DNA from: Massilia sp. CFBP 13721
GTDB lineage: Bacteria; Pseudomonadota; Gammaproteobacteria; Burkholderiales; Burkholderiaceae_D
DNA length: 64,000 bases
Reading direction: 5' to 3'
NCBI RefSeq assembly: GCF_014842025.1
Contig: NZ_JACYUY010000025.1
Coordinates: 27,839-91,838, forward strand
The notes under the pieces were generated by a model. It was not told the DNA's origin, ran no database searches, and saw nothing but the letters and a program-made list of their open reading frames with translations. The position numbers and the translations under genes are program-made. Below are positions 17,205-26,137 of the stretch, piece by piece. The number at the start of each line of letters is the position of its first letter. Positions within the stretch are counted from its first letter, which is position 1.

Positions 17205-18371
17205 TTACGACAAGCCTGCTTCGGCGCGCAGCAGCGCCGCCTTATCGGTGCGCTCCCACGTAAACTCCGGCTCTTCGCGGCCAAAGTGGCCGTAGGCGGC
17301 CGACTTGGTGTAGATCGGGCGCAGCAGGTCGAGCATCTGCACGATGCCTTTCGGGCGCAGGTCGAAATGTTCCATCACCAGCTGGGCGATTTTCTCGTCC
17401 GAAATGACGCCGGTGCCCTCGGTGTAGACCGTGATGTTGATCGGCCGCGCGACGCCGATGGCGTAGCTGACCTGCACCTGGCACTGGCGCGCCAGGCCGG
17501 CGGCGACGATGTTTTTCGCCACGTAACGCGCGGCGTAGGCGGCCGAGCGGTCGACCTTCGAAGGATCCTTGCCCGAGAACGCGCCGCCGCCGTGCGGGGC
17601 TGCGCCGCCGTAGGTGTCGACGATGATCTTGCGGCCTGTCAGGCCACAATCGCCTTGCGGGCCGCCGATGACGAAGCGGCCGGTCGGGTTCACCAGGTAT
17701 TTGGTGTTTTGCAGCCATTCGCGCGGCAGGGTCGGCTTGATGATTTCCTCGATCACCGCTTCCTCGATCTGCGAATGCGACACGTCGGGATGGTGCTGGG
17801 TCGAGAGCACGACGGTGTCGACCGAGACCGGGCGGCCGTCGACGTAGCGCAGCGTGACCTGGCTCTTCGCATCCGGACGCAGCCATGGCAGGCGGCCATC
17901 CTTGCGCAGCTGCGACTGGCGCTCGACCAGGCGGTGCGCGTAGTGGATCGCGGCTGGCATCAGCTCGGCGGTCTCGTCGCAGGCATAGCCGAACATCAAG
18001 CCCTGGTCGCCCGCACCCTGGTCGAGGTCGAGGCCGGCGCCTTCGTCGACGCCCTGAGCGATGTCCGGCGACTGGCGGTCGTAGCAGACCATGACGGCGC
18101 AACCTTTATAGTCGATGCCGAAGTCGGTGTTGTCGTAGCCGATGCGCTTGATGGTATCGCGGGCAACGCCGATATAATCGACGTTGGCGTGGGTCGTGAT
18201 TTCGCCGGCCAGCACCACGAGACCCGTGTTGCATAGGGTTTCAGCAGCGACGCGGGCGCGCGGGTCTTGCTCGAGGATGGCGTCGAGAATCGCGTCCGAG
18301 ATCTGGTCGGCGACTTTGTCGGGATGGCCTTCCGAGACGGATTCGGAAGTAAAGAGATAATCGTTGGACAT
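17205..18371 (-). CDS. metK: S-adenosylmethionine synthetase
   Basis: A 388-residue cytosolic enzyme making SAM from methionine and ATP. Diagnostic segments: TSESVSEGHPDKVADQISDA (residues 7-26), GEITTHA, GAGDQGLMFGYA (methionine/ATP site), GRFVIGGPQGDCGLTGRKI split across the active-site loop, and GGGAFSGKDPSKVDRSAAY (P-loop-like phosphate-binding loop). Length is normal. The frame is open to 18395, but ATG 18371 has GGAG six bases upstream and gives the family start MSNDYLFTSESV. Transcribed divergently from the acyltransferase genes; separate terminator from ahcY. Confidence 0.97.
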   Translation of the reverse strand: MSNDYLFTSESVSEGHPDKVADQISDAILDAILEQDPRARVAAETLCNTGLVVLAGEITTHANVDYIGVARDTIKRIGYDNTDFGIDYKGCAVMVCYDRQSPDIAQGVDEGAGLDLDQGAGDQGLMFGYACDETAELMPAAIHYAHRLVERQSQLRKDGRLPWLRPDAKSQVTLRYVDGRPVSVDTVVLSTQHHPDVSHSQIEEAVIEEIIKPTLPREWLQNTKYLVNPTGRFVIGGPQGDCGLTGRKIIVDTYGGAAPHGGGAFSGKDPSKVDRSAAYAARYVAKNIVAAGLARQCQVQVSYAIGVARPINITVYTEGTGVISDEKIAQLVMEHFDLRPKGIVQMLDLLRPIYTKSAAYGHFGREEPEFTWERTDKAALLRAEAGLS

Positions 18372-18437
18372 GAAGGCTCCAGTTACTGTGATCAAAAAAC
18401 TGCCGCAGCAACCTGTGCCTGCGACGCTTTAGCGACA

Positions 18438-18464
18438 TTTATATTCCGCTTCGCAAGTTGTCTA
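18438..18464 (-). promoter_or_regulatory. Candidate metK promoter
   Basis: On the minus strand TAGACA (18464-18459) and TATAAA (18443-18438) are separated by 15 bases, about 65 nt before the metK ATG. The spacing is short, so this is a weak candidate. Confidence 0.3.
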
Positions 18465-18544
18465 TTAACTCGGCGGATCCTGCGTAAAGTGGTATTTTAC
18501 GCTCCTTTAAGAAATTCTGGCTGAGGGGCACGCTTTGTGCATCG

Positions 18545-19411
18545 ATGCCGATCAAGCGCATGCTAGTTATTTTATTCAGAGTATTGTCCGTCTTTCCACT
18601 AGGCATGCTGCATGCGCTCGGCAGCATGCTGGGCTGGCTGGTGTATTGGTTGTCGCCTTCGTACCGGCGCCGTCTCGATGCCAACCTGGCCCAGGCAGGC
18701 TATCGTTCCCAGCGCCGCGCCGCCGTCGCCGAGGCCGGTAAAGCCATCGTCGAGCTGGCATTTGTCTGGTGCGGCAAGCCGGAGCGTGTTGCCCGTCATG
18801 CCACAGTGGAAAACTGGGAGGTGGTGCAGCGCGTGCTCGACGCCGGCCGCGGCATTGTGTTCCTGACGCCACACCTGGGCTGTTTCGAGATGACCGCCCA
18901 GCAAATCGCGCTGCACACGGCGCTCACGGTGATGTACCGCCCGCCCAAGAAAAGCGCGCTGAAACCACTGGTCGAAGGCGCGCGGGCGCGCCATAACCTG
19001 CACCTGGCGCCGGCCAACCTGTCGGGCGTGCGCATCCTGGCAAAAACTTTAAAAAGCGGTCAGCCGATCGGCTTGTTGCCCGACCAGGTTCCGCAGGAAG
19101 GTGAAGGCGTGTGGGCGCCCTTCTTCGGCCGGCCGGCCTATACGATGACGCTGCCGGCGAAACTGGCCCAGCTCGGACGCGCCGACATCTTGCTGGTGTA
19201 TGCCGAACGGCTGGCGAAGGGGCGCGGTTATGTCGTGCGCTTCGTGCCCTTCGAGGGCGACCTGTCGGGCAGCGCTGCCGAGCAGGCGGCCAGCATCAAC
19301 CGCGCGATGGAAGCGCTGATCGCACGTTGTCCGGCCCAGTATTTCTGGAGCTATAACCGCTATAAACAACCCGAGGGGGTGGCCGCGCCACAGGCCGAGG
19401 CCGTGGCATGA
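18545..19411 (+). CDS. LpxL/HtrB-type lysophospholipid acyltransferase (first copy)
   Basis: A 288-residue inner-membrane acyltransferase of the lipid A late-acyltransferase family, adding a secondary acyl chain to Kdo-lipid A or a related acceptor. An N-terminal membrane helix (about 5-35) anchors it. The catalytic HX4E motif is HLGCFE (about residues 110-115), followed by VMYRPPKKSALKPLVEGAR and the LLPDQVPQEGEGVWAPFFG block. It overlaps the next, paralogous gene by four bases (ATGA). An alternative start at 18560 is possible. Divergent from metK. Confidence 0.88.
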   Translation: MPIKRMLVILFRVLSVFPLGMLHALGSMLGWLVYWLSPSYRRRLDANLAQAGYRSQRRAAVAEAGKAIVELAFVWCGKPERVARHATVENWEVVQRVLDAGRGIVFLTPHLGCFEMTAQQIALHTALTVMYRPPKKSALKPLVEGARARHNLHLAPANLSGVRILAKTLKSGQPIGLLPDQVPQEGEGVWAPFFGRPAYTMTLPAKLAQLGRADILLVYAERLAKGRGYVVRFVPFEGDLSGSAAEQAASINRAMEALIARCPAQYFWSYNRYKQPEGVAAPQAEAVA

Positions 19412-20271
19412 GGATCCTGATCGCTTTCCTGTGGCTGCTGCATTGGCTGCCCTTGCCCGTGCTCGGGCGCTTCGGCGAAGCCATTGGCAGCCTGCTGTTC
19501 CTGGTCCTCGGCAAGCGCCGCCACATCACCCTGACCAACCTGCGCCTGTGCATGCCGGAACTGTCGGAGTCTGCACGGCGCGACCTGGCCCGTCAACACT
19601 TCCGCGCCTACGCGCGCAGCATTTTCGAGCGCTCGATCCTGTGGTGGGCGCCGGAAGCGCGGGTCCGTCAACTGATCCACGTCGACGGCGCGGTGCCGCA
19701 GGCGGCGATGGAAGCCGGGCCGACGATCCTGTTGTGCCCGCATTTTGTTTGCCTCGACGTGGCAGGCGTTGCTTCGCGCGTGATTCCAGTTTGCAGCATG
19801 TATGTGCCGCAAAAAAACGCCGCCTTCGACAAGCTGCTGCGCCATGGCCGCGAACGCTACGGTCCGGTGCGCCTGGTAACGCGCAAGGAAGGCATCAAGC
19901 CGATCCTGCGCGCGCTGCGCGACGGTCTGCCCTACTTTATGTTGCCCGACATGGATTTCGGCGAAAAGGATGCCGAGTTCGTGCCCTTCTTTGGCGTACC
20001 GGCGGCCACGCTGACGGCGCTGGGCCGGATCGCCGGCACCACCGGCGCCAAGGTGATTCCGGTGGTGGCGACTTACCTGCCGAACTACCAGGGCTGGCGC
20101 GTGCGCTTCTATCCTGCCTGGGAAAATTATCCTGGTACCGACATGCTCGAAGCCACCCGGCGCATGAACGCGTTTATCGAAGAGCGGGTGCGCGAAGCGC
20201 CGGCCGAATATTTCTGGACTCATAAACGCTTCAAAACCCGCCCGCCGGGTGAGCCCTCGCTCTACGACTAA
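19408..20271 (+). CDS. LpxL/HtrB-type lysophospholipid acyltransferase (second copy)
   Basis: A 287-residue paralogue of the preceding gene, same fold and length, with N-terminal membrane helix and catalytic HFVCLD (HX4D, about residues 112-117), MYVPQKNAAFDKLLRHGR, and the MLPDMDFGEKDAEFVPFFG block. Asp instead of Glu in HX4(D/E), and divergent sequence, suggest that the two copies use different acceptor positions or acyl chains, as LpxL and LpxM do; which does which cannot be told. Coupled to the first copy by ATGA and followed 18 nt later by dapF. Confidence 0.88.
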   Translation: MRILIAFLWLLHWLPLPVLGRFGEAIGSLLFLVLGKRRHITLTNLRLCMPELSESARRDLARQHFRAYARSIFERSILWWAPEARVRQLIHVDGAVPQAAMEAGPTILLCPHFVCLDVAGVASRVIPVCSMYVPQKNAAFDKLLRHGRERYGPVRLVTRKEGIKPILRALRDGLPYFMLPDMDFGEKDAEFVPFFGVPAATLTALGRIAGTTGAKVIPVVATYLPNYQGWRVRFYPAWENYPGTDMLEATRRMNAFIEERVREAPAEYFWTHKRFKTRPPGEPSLYD

Positions 20272-20289
20272 GGCCTTACAGTTAATTCT

Positions 20290-21153
20290 ATGAAACTCAA
20301 GTTCACCAAGATGCAGGGCGCAGGCAACGATTTCGTTGTCATCGACGCCATTTCGCAGCAAATCGATTTCAGCACCGAACAATGGCAACGCCTGGCCGAC
20401 CGCCGCTTCGGCGTCGGCGCCGACCAGATCCTGATCGTGGAACGCCCGACCGTCCCTGGCGCCGATTTCCGCTACCGCATTTTTAACAATGATGGCGGCG
20501 AAGTCGAACAATGCGGCAACGGCGCCCGCGCCTTTGCCCGTTTCGTCGCCGACCAGGGATTGACCAAGGAACGCAGCATCCGCGTCCAGACCATGTCCGG
20601 CATCATCGCGCCACGCCTGGAAAACGATGGCAGCGTGACGGTCGACATGGGTGCCCCGGTGCTGGAGCCGGCCGCGGTCCCGTTCGACAACGCGGCGCTG
20701 GAGGGCGTGCCGCAGGGGCGCGATACGCTGTGGCCGTTGAACCTGCAGCTTGCCGGCGCGTCGGTCAGCATCCCGATCTCGGTGGTTTCGATGGGCAACC
20801 CGCATGCGGTGCAGACGGTTGACGACACGGAATCCGCCCCGGTAGCGGAACTGGGCCCGCAAATCGAACATCATCCGCGCTTTCCGAAGCGTGTCAACGC
20901 CGGCTTCATGCAGGTGGTCGACCGCCACCACGTCAAACTACGCGTCTTCGAGCGCGGCGCCGGCGAAACCCTGGCATGCGGCACCGGCGCCTGCGCCGCT
21001 GTCGTGGCCGGGATCCGGCGCGGGCTGGTCGATTCGCCGGTACGGGTTTCGGCGCGCGGCGGGGAATTATCGATTGCCTGGGCTGGCGAAGGCGAACCGG
21101 TTTATTTGAGCGGCCCGGCCGTTACCGTGTTCGAGGGTGAAATTACGCTGTAA
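20290..21153 (+). CDS. dapF: Diaminopimelate epimerase
   Basis: A 287-residue PLP-independent epimerase turning LL- into meso-diaminopimelate for lysine and peptidoglycan. The two catalytic cysteines are in QCGNGARAFA (about residue 75) and LACGTGACAAV (about 230), and the start KFTKMQGAGNDFVVID is typical. It ends the lpxL-lpxL-dapF unit. In many betaproteobacteria DUF484 and xerC follow dapF directly; here about 5 kb with a Sel1 gene and two porins separates them. Confidence 0.97.
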   Translation: MKLKFTKMQGAGNDFVVIDAISQQIDFSTEQWQRLADRRFGVGADQILIVERPTVPGADFRYRIFNNDGGEVEQCGNGARAFARFVADQGLTKERSIRVQTMSGIIAPRLENDGSVTVDMGAPVLEPAAVPFDNAALEGVPQGRDTLWPLNLQLAGASVSIPISVVSMGNPHAVQTVDDTESAPVAELGPQIEHHPRFPKRVNAGFMQVVDRHHVKLRVFERGAGETLACGTGACAAVVAGIRRGLVDSPVRVSARGGELSIAWAGEGEPVYLSGPAVTVFEGEITL

Positions 21154-21247
21154 AGCGTGTTCGCACGATCGTGAATCTTGCCCGTACCGCTTGGGCCAGG
21201 CGTGGGCAACGTGCTGCACGGCGACGCAACTTTGTTCAGTGACGCGC

Positions 21248-22975
21248 TCAGGCAGCCATGCCATACGCGGCATTTCCACGCTCCGGCTTGCCGGCGGGAG
21301 CCATCCTGCCATCGCTGCTGTCCAGCAGCCTGCCCGCCATCGCCGCATCCGCCATCAGGGTGCGCAGCCGGTACAGGCGCTGGCGGTAATTTCCTTCCGG
21401 TCCACCCGGGCCGCAATCGACATTCTCGAACAGGCGCACGATGCGGTCGAGCGTTTGCCGCTCCTGCGCCGTGTCGACCATGACCAGACGGCGCTTGCTG
21501 CGACCATAGCTGGCGCGGATATCGACCACCAGGCAATGCCCCTGGTCCGCCGCCGCCACGTCGAGCAGCAGGGTTTCGGCACGTGTCAGGCCGAACAGCG
21601 CGGCCAGTTCCAGCCGCGCCGCCAGCAGCGGGTGCGCCGTCAGGTCGCCGACACAACCGAGCAGCGCGCCGGTTTCGGTGTGCGCGGCATCCTCGGGACG
21701 CGGCGCGATCCTGCGGATGGCTGCCGCCGCCTCGGCGTTGCCTTGCGCCGCCGCCTGCTGCAGCCAGAACACGGCGCGCACATCGTTGCTTTCGTTTTCG
21801 CGGCGCGCGCGCCAGGCATTGTTGCCGCACTCCAGTTGCGCGATCTGGTAGCCCATTTCGGCCGCCTTTTCCAGGTAGCGCTGGGCATCGGCGACGTTGC
21901 GTTGCGAGAACTCGGGTTTCAGATAGATGCGCGACAAGGCATACCAGGCTTCGGCCAGGCCCTGCTCGCCCGCCAGCAGCAGCCAGCGGATCGCCTTTTT
22001 AAAATTCGCCGCCCCGCTACCGCCCTGCACCCGGGCGCCGTCGACCTGCATGCGCGCATACCACAAGCCGATCGCCAGCTGCGCGTGGCGGTCGTGCTCG
22101 GCGGCGGCCAGTTCCCAGAAGGCGTGCACCTCTTCATTGCCGACATCCTCGCCGGCAGCGGCGCCGTCTTTGCCGTCGGCCAGCAGCCGCGCCGTGCGCG
22201 ACAGCAGCGTGACCTCGCCCGGCGCCAGGCGCCGGATCTGCTTGCCGCCGCCACTGTCCACGAGCGCGCGCGCCAGCGGCAGCGCCCGCGCGAGGTAATC
22301 CTGCCAGGCTGCGGCGGCCCAGCTTTGCTCGAGCAGCGCGAACTGTGCCTCGGCCAGGCCGTTGTCGGCGGCGCGGCGCAGCCACGGCTGATCCGGGGCT
22401 GGCTGTGCGTCCAGCGCCCCGGCACCCGGACGCCCGGCCGTGCGCCGCTCGCCCTGCCCGGCCCGCTCGCGTAAGGGCGCGGTGCCCCGCACTGCGGCAA
22501 CGGCTTCCTGCTTGGCGGGACCCTGCGCGGCGCAGGCGGCGCTGACGCTGGCGGCAATGTCGGGCCGCCGCGCCAGCAGCCACTGCGCTTCCGCGAAGCC
22601 GGCACGCGCCGCTTCCTCGAGCGCGCGCAAGGCCTTGTTGCGCAGCGCATCGGGCGCGGCGCGGCCATCCTCGAGCAGCAGCTGGGCCAGCACCAGCCCG
22701 GCGCGCACGTTGCCGCCGTCATAGGCGCGTTCGTACCAGGGCGCCAGCGGCGTCGCGTGGACCCGCGCCAGGTCGAGCGGGATATGGCTGCCGATCAGCT
22801 CACAGGATTCAGCACAATCCTGGCGCGCCGCCCGGTCGAGCCAGTGCAGCGCCGTGGGCAGGCTGCGGGGCAAGCCGGCACTGCCGAACAGGTAGCGCTT
22901 GCCCAATTCGAGTTGCGCGTCGGCGCGGCCACTGCGGGCGCCACGGATGATCGCCAGTTCTTCACGATTAGCCAT
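21248..22975 (-). CDS. Sel1-like tetratricopeptide-repeat protein
   Basis: A 575-residue protein with no signal peptide or membrane helix. Sel1/TPR-like repeats of 35-40 residues run through about residues 15-450: AQLELGKRYLFGSAGLPRS, AGLVLAQLLLEDGRAA, AEAQWLLARRP, AWYALSRIYLKPEFS, AQRYLEKAAEMGY, AVFWLQQAAAQGNAEA. The last 115 residues (from about LTAHPLLAARLELAALFGL) form a separate region with repeated LLLDV...CLVVDIRASYGRSKRRLVMVD that I do not recognise. Sel1 proteins act as protein-binding scaffolds. It lies on the opposite strand between dapF and the porins, with no partner gene. Confidence 0.8.
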   Translation of the reverse strand: MANREELAIIRGARSGRADAQLELGKRYLFGSAGLPRSLPTALHWLDRAARQDCAESCELIGSHIPLDLARVHATPLAPWYERAYDGGNVRAGLVLAQLLLEDGRAAPDALRNKALRALEEAARAGFAEAQWLLARRPDIAASVSAACAAQGPAKQEAVAAVRGTAPLRERAGQGERRTAGRPGAGALDAQPAPDQPWLRRAADNGLAEAQFALLEQSWAAAAWQDYLARALPLARALVDSGGGKQIRRLAPGEVTLLSRTARLLADGKDGAAAGEDVGNEEVHAFWELAAAEHDRHAQLAIGLWYARMQVDGARVQGGSGAANFKKAIRWLLLAGEQGLAEAWYALSRIYLKPEFSQRNVADAQRYLEKAAEMGYQIAQLECGNNAWRARRENESNDVRAVFWLQQAAAQGNAEAAAAIRRIAPRPEDAAHTETGALLGCVGDLTAHPLLAARLELAALFGLTRAETLLLDVAAADQGHCLVVDIRASYGRSKRRLVMVDTAQERQTLDRIVRLFENVDCGPGGPEGNYRQRLYRLRTLMADAAMAGRLLDSSDGRMAPAGKPERGNAAYGMAA

Positions 22976-23443
22976 CGGTCGTCTTCGTCAATTGATTAGG
23001 GGCGTGCATTGGAGGCGTGCTACTGCGGGGCGGGATCGGCGGAAGACCGCGACGAGAAGGCTGTCGCAGGCAAAGTTGCCAATATACAAGAAGTTCCCGA
23101 ATCGCGCCCGCACCCATCGGTTTAAGGAAAGTCTAAGCCAGCAGGGGGAGCCAAACGTCCCGAACCGCTCGAAGATTGATATCGCACAAGCGCCCCAAAA
23201 CGATGCGGAACTCTGCCACCTTGCAGTGCATCAAGCACAAAACCGGGCGTCAGACGGGCTCAGGCGTTTCGAAAATACAACAGCACGATTGGTTAAATTG
23301 GCTTTCCACCAACTCGAACCGCCATAATTAACCAATCCGGCAATCTTGACGCGTTAAGCATTTAAGGTTCACTCGTCCGAGTGTTCAGCAATGAAAGTCT
23401 CAACGCTCTTTGGATTCCGATTCACTTCTAAGGATACGAATAA
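22976..23443. other. Porin upstream region with a 10-bp inverted repeat
   Basis: No gene is seen in these 468 bases. A perfect inverted repeat gattggttaa (23287-23296) / ttaaccaatc (23328-23337) brackets a cataat hexamer at 23323-23328 that could be a -10 box with ttggct at 23298-23303 as -35 (19-base spacer). TTGACG at 23346 is a second possible -35. The porin ribosome site AAGGA lies just before 23444. A long 5' leader (100 nt or more) is likely for the porin. Confidence 0.4.
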
Positions 23444-24511
23444 ATGAAAAAATCTCTGATGGCAGTTGCCCTCGTCGGCGCGTTCGCCGGCGTTGCCCAC
23501 GCACAGACCGCCGTTCAAATCTACGGCACGATCGATGCAGGCGTACAAAAGCGCTCGGGCCAGACCCTAAGCATCGGCAAGCGTGCATCGAACACGCTCG
23601 GTTTCAAGGGTACGGAAGATCTGGGCAACGGCCTGAAGGCGCTGTTCCAACTGGAAATCCGTTACGAGCCGGACACCGGCACCACCGAAAGCAACGGCCG
23701 TCCGCTGTTCCAGGGCCAGAGCCGCGTCGGCCTGCAGGGTGATTTCGGTATGGTCCGCATCGGTCGCGGCCTGACCCCGTACCAGGAAACCGTGGGCGCC
23801 TTCGAGCCGTTCCACTCGCTGCCGCACCAGGCTGGTTTCTACACCGACCTGGCCGTCGCCGGTTACACCTCGACCCCGCTGGACCCGGCGATCAACTCGA
23901 ACAACCGTTGGGCGAACGCCTTCTGGTACAACAGCCCGGTCATCAGCGGCTTCCAGCTGAACACCGCAATCGCTACCAAAGAAAACAACGGCGCACCAGC
24001 CATCATTGGCCGTGGCACCGCCGCTGCACCGCAGTACGCTGCCGGCGCGGAAGCCAGCGCCAACCCGTTCTCGGTCACCGGTACCTACAACAACGGTCCG
24101 GCAGCCCTGATGGTCGGCTACGAGCGCAATGCGATCGAAAGCAAGGTCATGTCGGTCGGCGTTTCGCTGAACGTCACGCCTGAACTGAAACTGATGGCAC
24201 TGGCATCGCGCCAGGAGCAGGACAACACCCGCTTCTTCAACACCCGTACCAACGCCTGGATCCTGGGCGCCAACTACACCATGGGCGCAGGCAAGTTCCT
24301 GGCTGGCTATGGCCAGAAAGATCCAGAAAACTACATCAAGACCAAGCAAATGTCGCTGGGTTACGAGTACAGCCTGTCGAAGCGTACCTACGTGTACGTC
24401 GATGCATCGCGCAAGGACGGCCCACAGCGTTCGTTCAACACCTTCACCGGCGTTGCTGCTCCGGACGAGACCGTCAATTTCTACACGATCGGCGTGAACC
24501 ACTCGTTCTAA
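23444..24511 (+). CDS. General porin, Gram-negative trimeric type (first copy)
   Basis: A 355-residue outer-membrane beta-barrel for passive entry of small solutes. The signal peptide MKKSLMAVALVGAFAGVAHA is cut before QTAVQIYGTIDAGV, the standard first strand of betaproteobacterial porins. Then GFKGTEDLGNGLKALFQLE and SRVGLQGDFGMVRIGRG follow in order (strands 3-5), and the chain ends in VNHSF, with the C-terminal Phe needed for BAM assembly. Strong codon bias towards highly expressed codons. Followed by its own terminator and a second porin. Confidence 0.95.
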   Translation: MKKSLMAVALVGAFAGVAHAQTAVQIYGTIDAGVQKRSGQTLSIGKRASNTLGFKGTEDLGNGLKALFQLEIRYEPDTGTTESNGRPLFQGQSRVGLQGDFGMVRIGRGLTPYQETVGAFEPFHSLPHQAGFYTDLAVAGYTSTPLDPAINSNNRWANAFWYNSPVISGFQLNTAIATKENNGAPAIIGRGTAAAPQYAAGAEASANPFSVTGTYNNGPAALMVGYERNAIESKVMSVGVSLNVTPELKLMALASRQEQDNTRFFNTRTNAWILGANYTMGAGKFLAGYGQKDPENYIKTKQMSLGYEYSLSKRTYVYVDASRKDGPQRSFNTFTGVAAPDETVNFYTIGVNHSF

Positions 24512-24550
24512 GCTGACGCGGACGCAAGTCCGCCACGCTTGACGCTGATA

Positions 24551-24583
24551 GGGCAGGATCCGGCAACGGTCCCTGCCTTTTTT
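24551..24583 (+). terminator. Terminator of the first porin gene
   Basis: GGCAGG (24552-24557) pairs with CCTGCC (24572-24577), and six T follow directly (24578-24583), 40 nt after the stop codon. Confidence 0.8.
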
Positions 24584-24747
24584 ACGTCCGCAACGTTGGC
24601 GCGGCATTCGAGCTGTACCCCCCCTGTTGTATTTCTGCCACTACCCCCGTCATGCTTGGGCAGTTGTGTATACAGCGCGCAGGACGGATGGCATATTTGC
24701 GTTGCGGAATTATTTAGCTTCCGAAAACGAACAATAGTGGAGATTCA

Positions 24748-26028
24748 ATGAACAAATGTTTGATCGCCGGTCTGATCGGCTCGTGCTTCGCAATCCCGGC
24801 CCTGGCCCAGACCAGCGTCCAGATCTATGGCGTGGCCGATGCTGGCGTCCTGTTTCAAAAGGGCGGCCCGACCAAGATCGTCAGCGGCGGTGCCGACGGC
24901 TCGCGTATCGGTTTCAAAGGTACTGAAGAGCTGGGCAATGGCTTCAAGGCCATCTTTAACCTGGAAGCACGTGTCGAACTCGACACCGGCACCCAGCAGC
25001 CGACCCTGATCAACGACAACCGCGGCCTGTACCTGGAGCGCGGCCTGAATGCACTCGACAGGTTCAGCCCGGCGATCGCGCCAGGCCTGCGCGCGGCGCT
25101 GTACCAGCCGGGCGCACCGGCCGTCAACCAGGAGCGCGCGCTGTTCGACCGTACCGCGATGGTCGGCCTGATCACCCCGGTCGGCGCCGTACTGCTGGGC
25201 CGCATGTACACCCCGGGTTATGAAGTGTTCGCCGCTGCCGATGCCTTCGAATCGGGCATGGTCGGCACTTGGGGCCACGTCACCGGCGGCACCGCCGGCT
25301 TTACTGCGCTGGGCGCGGACATCCGCTCGCAGGAAGCGGTGCAGTACCGTATCGCCCATCCGTCGGGCCTGGGCGGCTCGCTCATGTACGGCCCACGCGG
25401 CTCGGGTTACCTCGGCCGTTACGAAAAGTTCCGCGCCGCCGCCATCACCTACAAGGCAAACGGCTTCGACATCGGCATCGGCTACAACCACGGTTACGAC
25501 CAGCAAGACCGTCCGAGCCTGCGCACGACCACGGTCGGCGGTTCGTACACCATGGACGCCTTCAAATTCTTCGCCGGTTTCCATAGCCAGCGTAACCAGA
25601 ACTCGGCCCTGATCGCCGATTACCTGGGCGCCTGGGACCAGCGCATCGCCCCGGCACTGGCCGCGGCGCCGCTGGCAGTGCGTACCGCCGCGCGCGATAC
25701 CTTCGAAGGCATCATGCGCAACAACACGCTGCAGGATGCGAACAGCTACCAGGTCGGCGCCCATTACAAGCTCGGCAACGGCCGCGTCATGGCGTCGTAT
25801 GCGCACCAGAACGACCGCACGGTGTCCAACAGCGATGCCGACATGTTCGCGCTCGGCTACGACCACTTCCTGTCGAAGCGCACCGACGTCTACATTGCTG
25901 CTTCCGTGATCAAGAACGACAACGAGGCGCAATACACACCCGGCATCTCGGGTTCGCCGGGCGGCTTCACCCGCGCCCCGGGCGAAGATGGCCGCGCCAT
26001 GCAGATCGGCGTGCGTCACCGCTTCTGA
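24748..26028 (+). CDS. General porin (second copy)
   Basis: A 426-residue trimeric porin with signal peptide MNKCLIAGLIGSCFAIPALA before QTSVQIYGVADAGV, GFKGTEELGNGFKAIFNLE, MVGLITPVGAVLLGRMY and a terminal VRHRF. It is about 70 residues longer than its neighbour; the extra length is mostly in loop-like stretches (after NLEARVELDTGTQQ and around AAPLAVRTAARDTFEGI). GGAG precedes the ATG. The two porins have separate upstream regions and separate terminators, so they can be controlled independently. Confidence 0.95.
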   Translation: MNKCLIAGLIGSCFAIPALAQTSVQIYGVADAGVLFQKGGPTKIVSGGADGSRIGFKGTEELGNGFKAIFNLEARVELDTGTQQPTLINDNRGLYLERGLNALDRFSPAIAPGLRAALYQPGAPAVNQERALFDRTAMVGLITPVGAVLLGRMYTPGYEVFAAADAFESGMVGTWGHVTGGTAGFTALGADIRSQEAVQYRIAHPSGLGGSLMYGPRGSGYLGRYEKFRAAAITYKANGFDIGIGYNHGYDQQDRPSLRTTTVGGSYTMDAFKFFAGFHSQRNQNSALIADYLGAWDQRIAPALAAAPLAVRTAARDTFEGIMRNNTLQDANSYQVGAHYKLGNGRVMASYAHQNDRTVSNSDADMFALGYDHFLSKRTDVYIAASVIKNDNEAQYTPGISGSPGGFTRAPGEDGRAMQIGVRHRF

Positions 26029-26052
26029 TCGCACGAGGATCGGCTAGCCACG

Positions 26053-26076
26053 AGGGCGCCTGCGGGCGCCCTTTTT
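26053..26076 (+). terminator. Terminator of the second porin gene
   Basis: Perfect seven-base stem gggcgcc/ggcgccc (26054-26060, 26065-26071) with loop tgcg and five T directly after, 25 nt from the stop codon. Confidence 0.9.
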
Positions 26077-26137
26077 CATCGTTGCCGATCGGTGCTGCGG
26101 TAAAATTGCGCACACCCTACTTTTTGCAAGATTACCG

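Noticed and set aside
18372..18544. A SAM-type riboswitch in the metK leader
   Set aside because: The leader is short and shows only a six-base hairpin (cgtaaa/tttacg); none of the conserved SAM-I or SAM-II cores is visible.
19360..20931. A 523-codon open frame on the minus strand across lpxL and dapF
   Set aside because: Antisense shadow; both acyltransferase genes and dapF on the plus strand have intact active sites.
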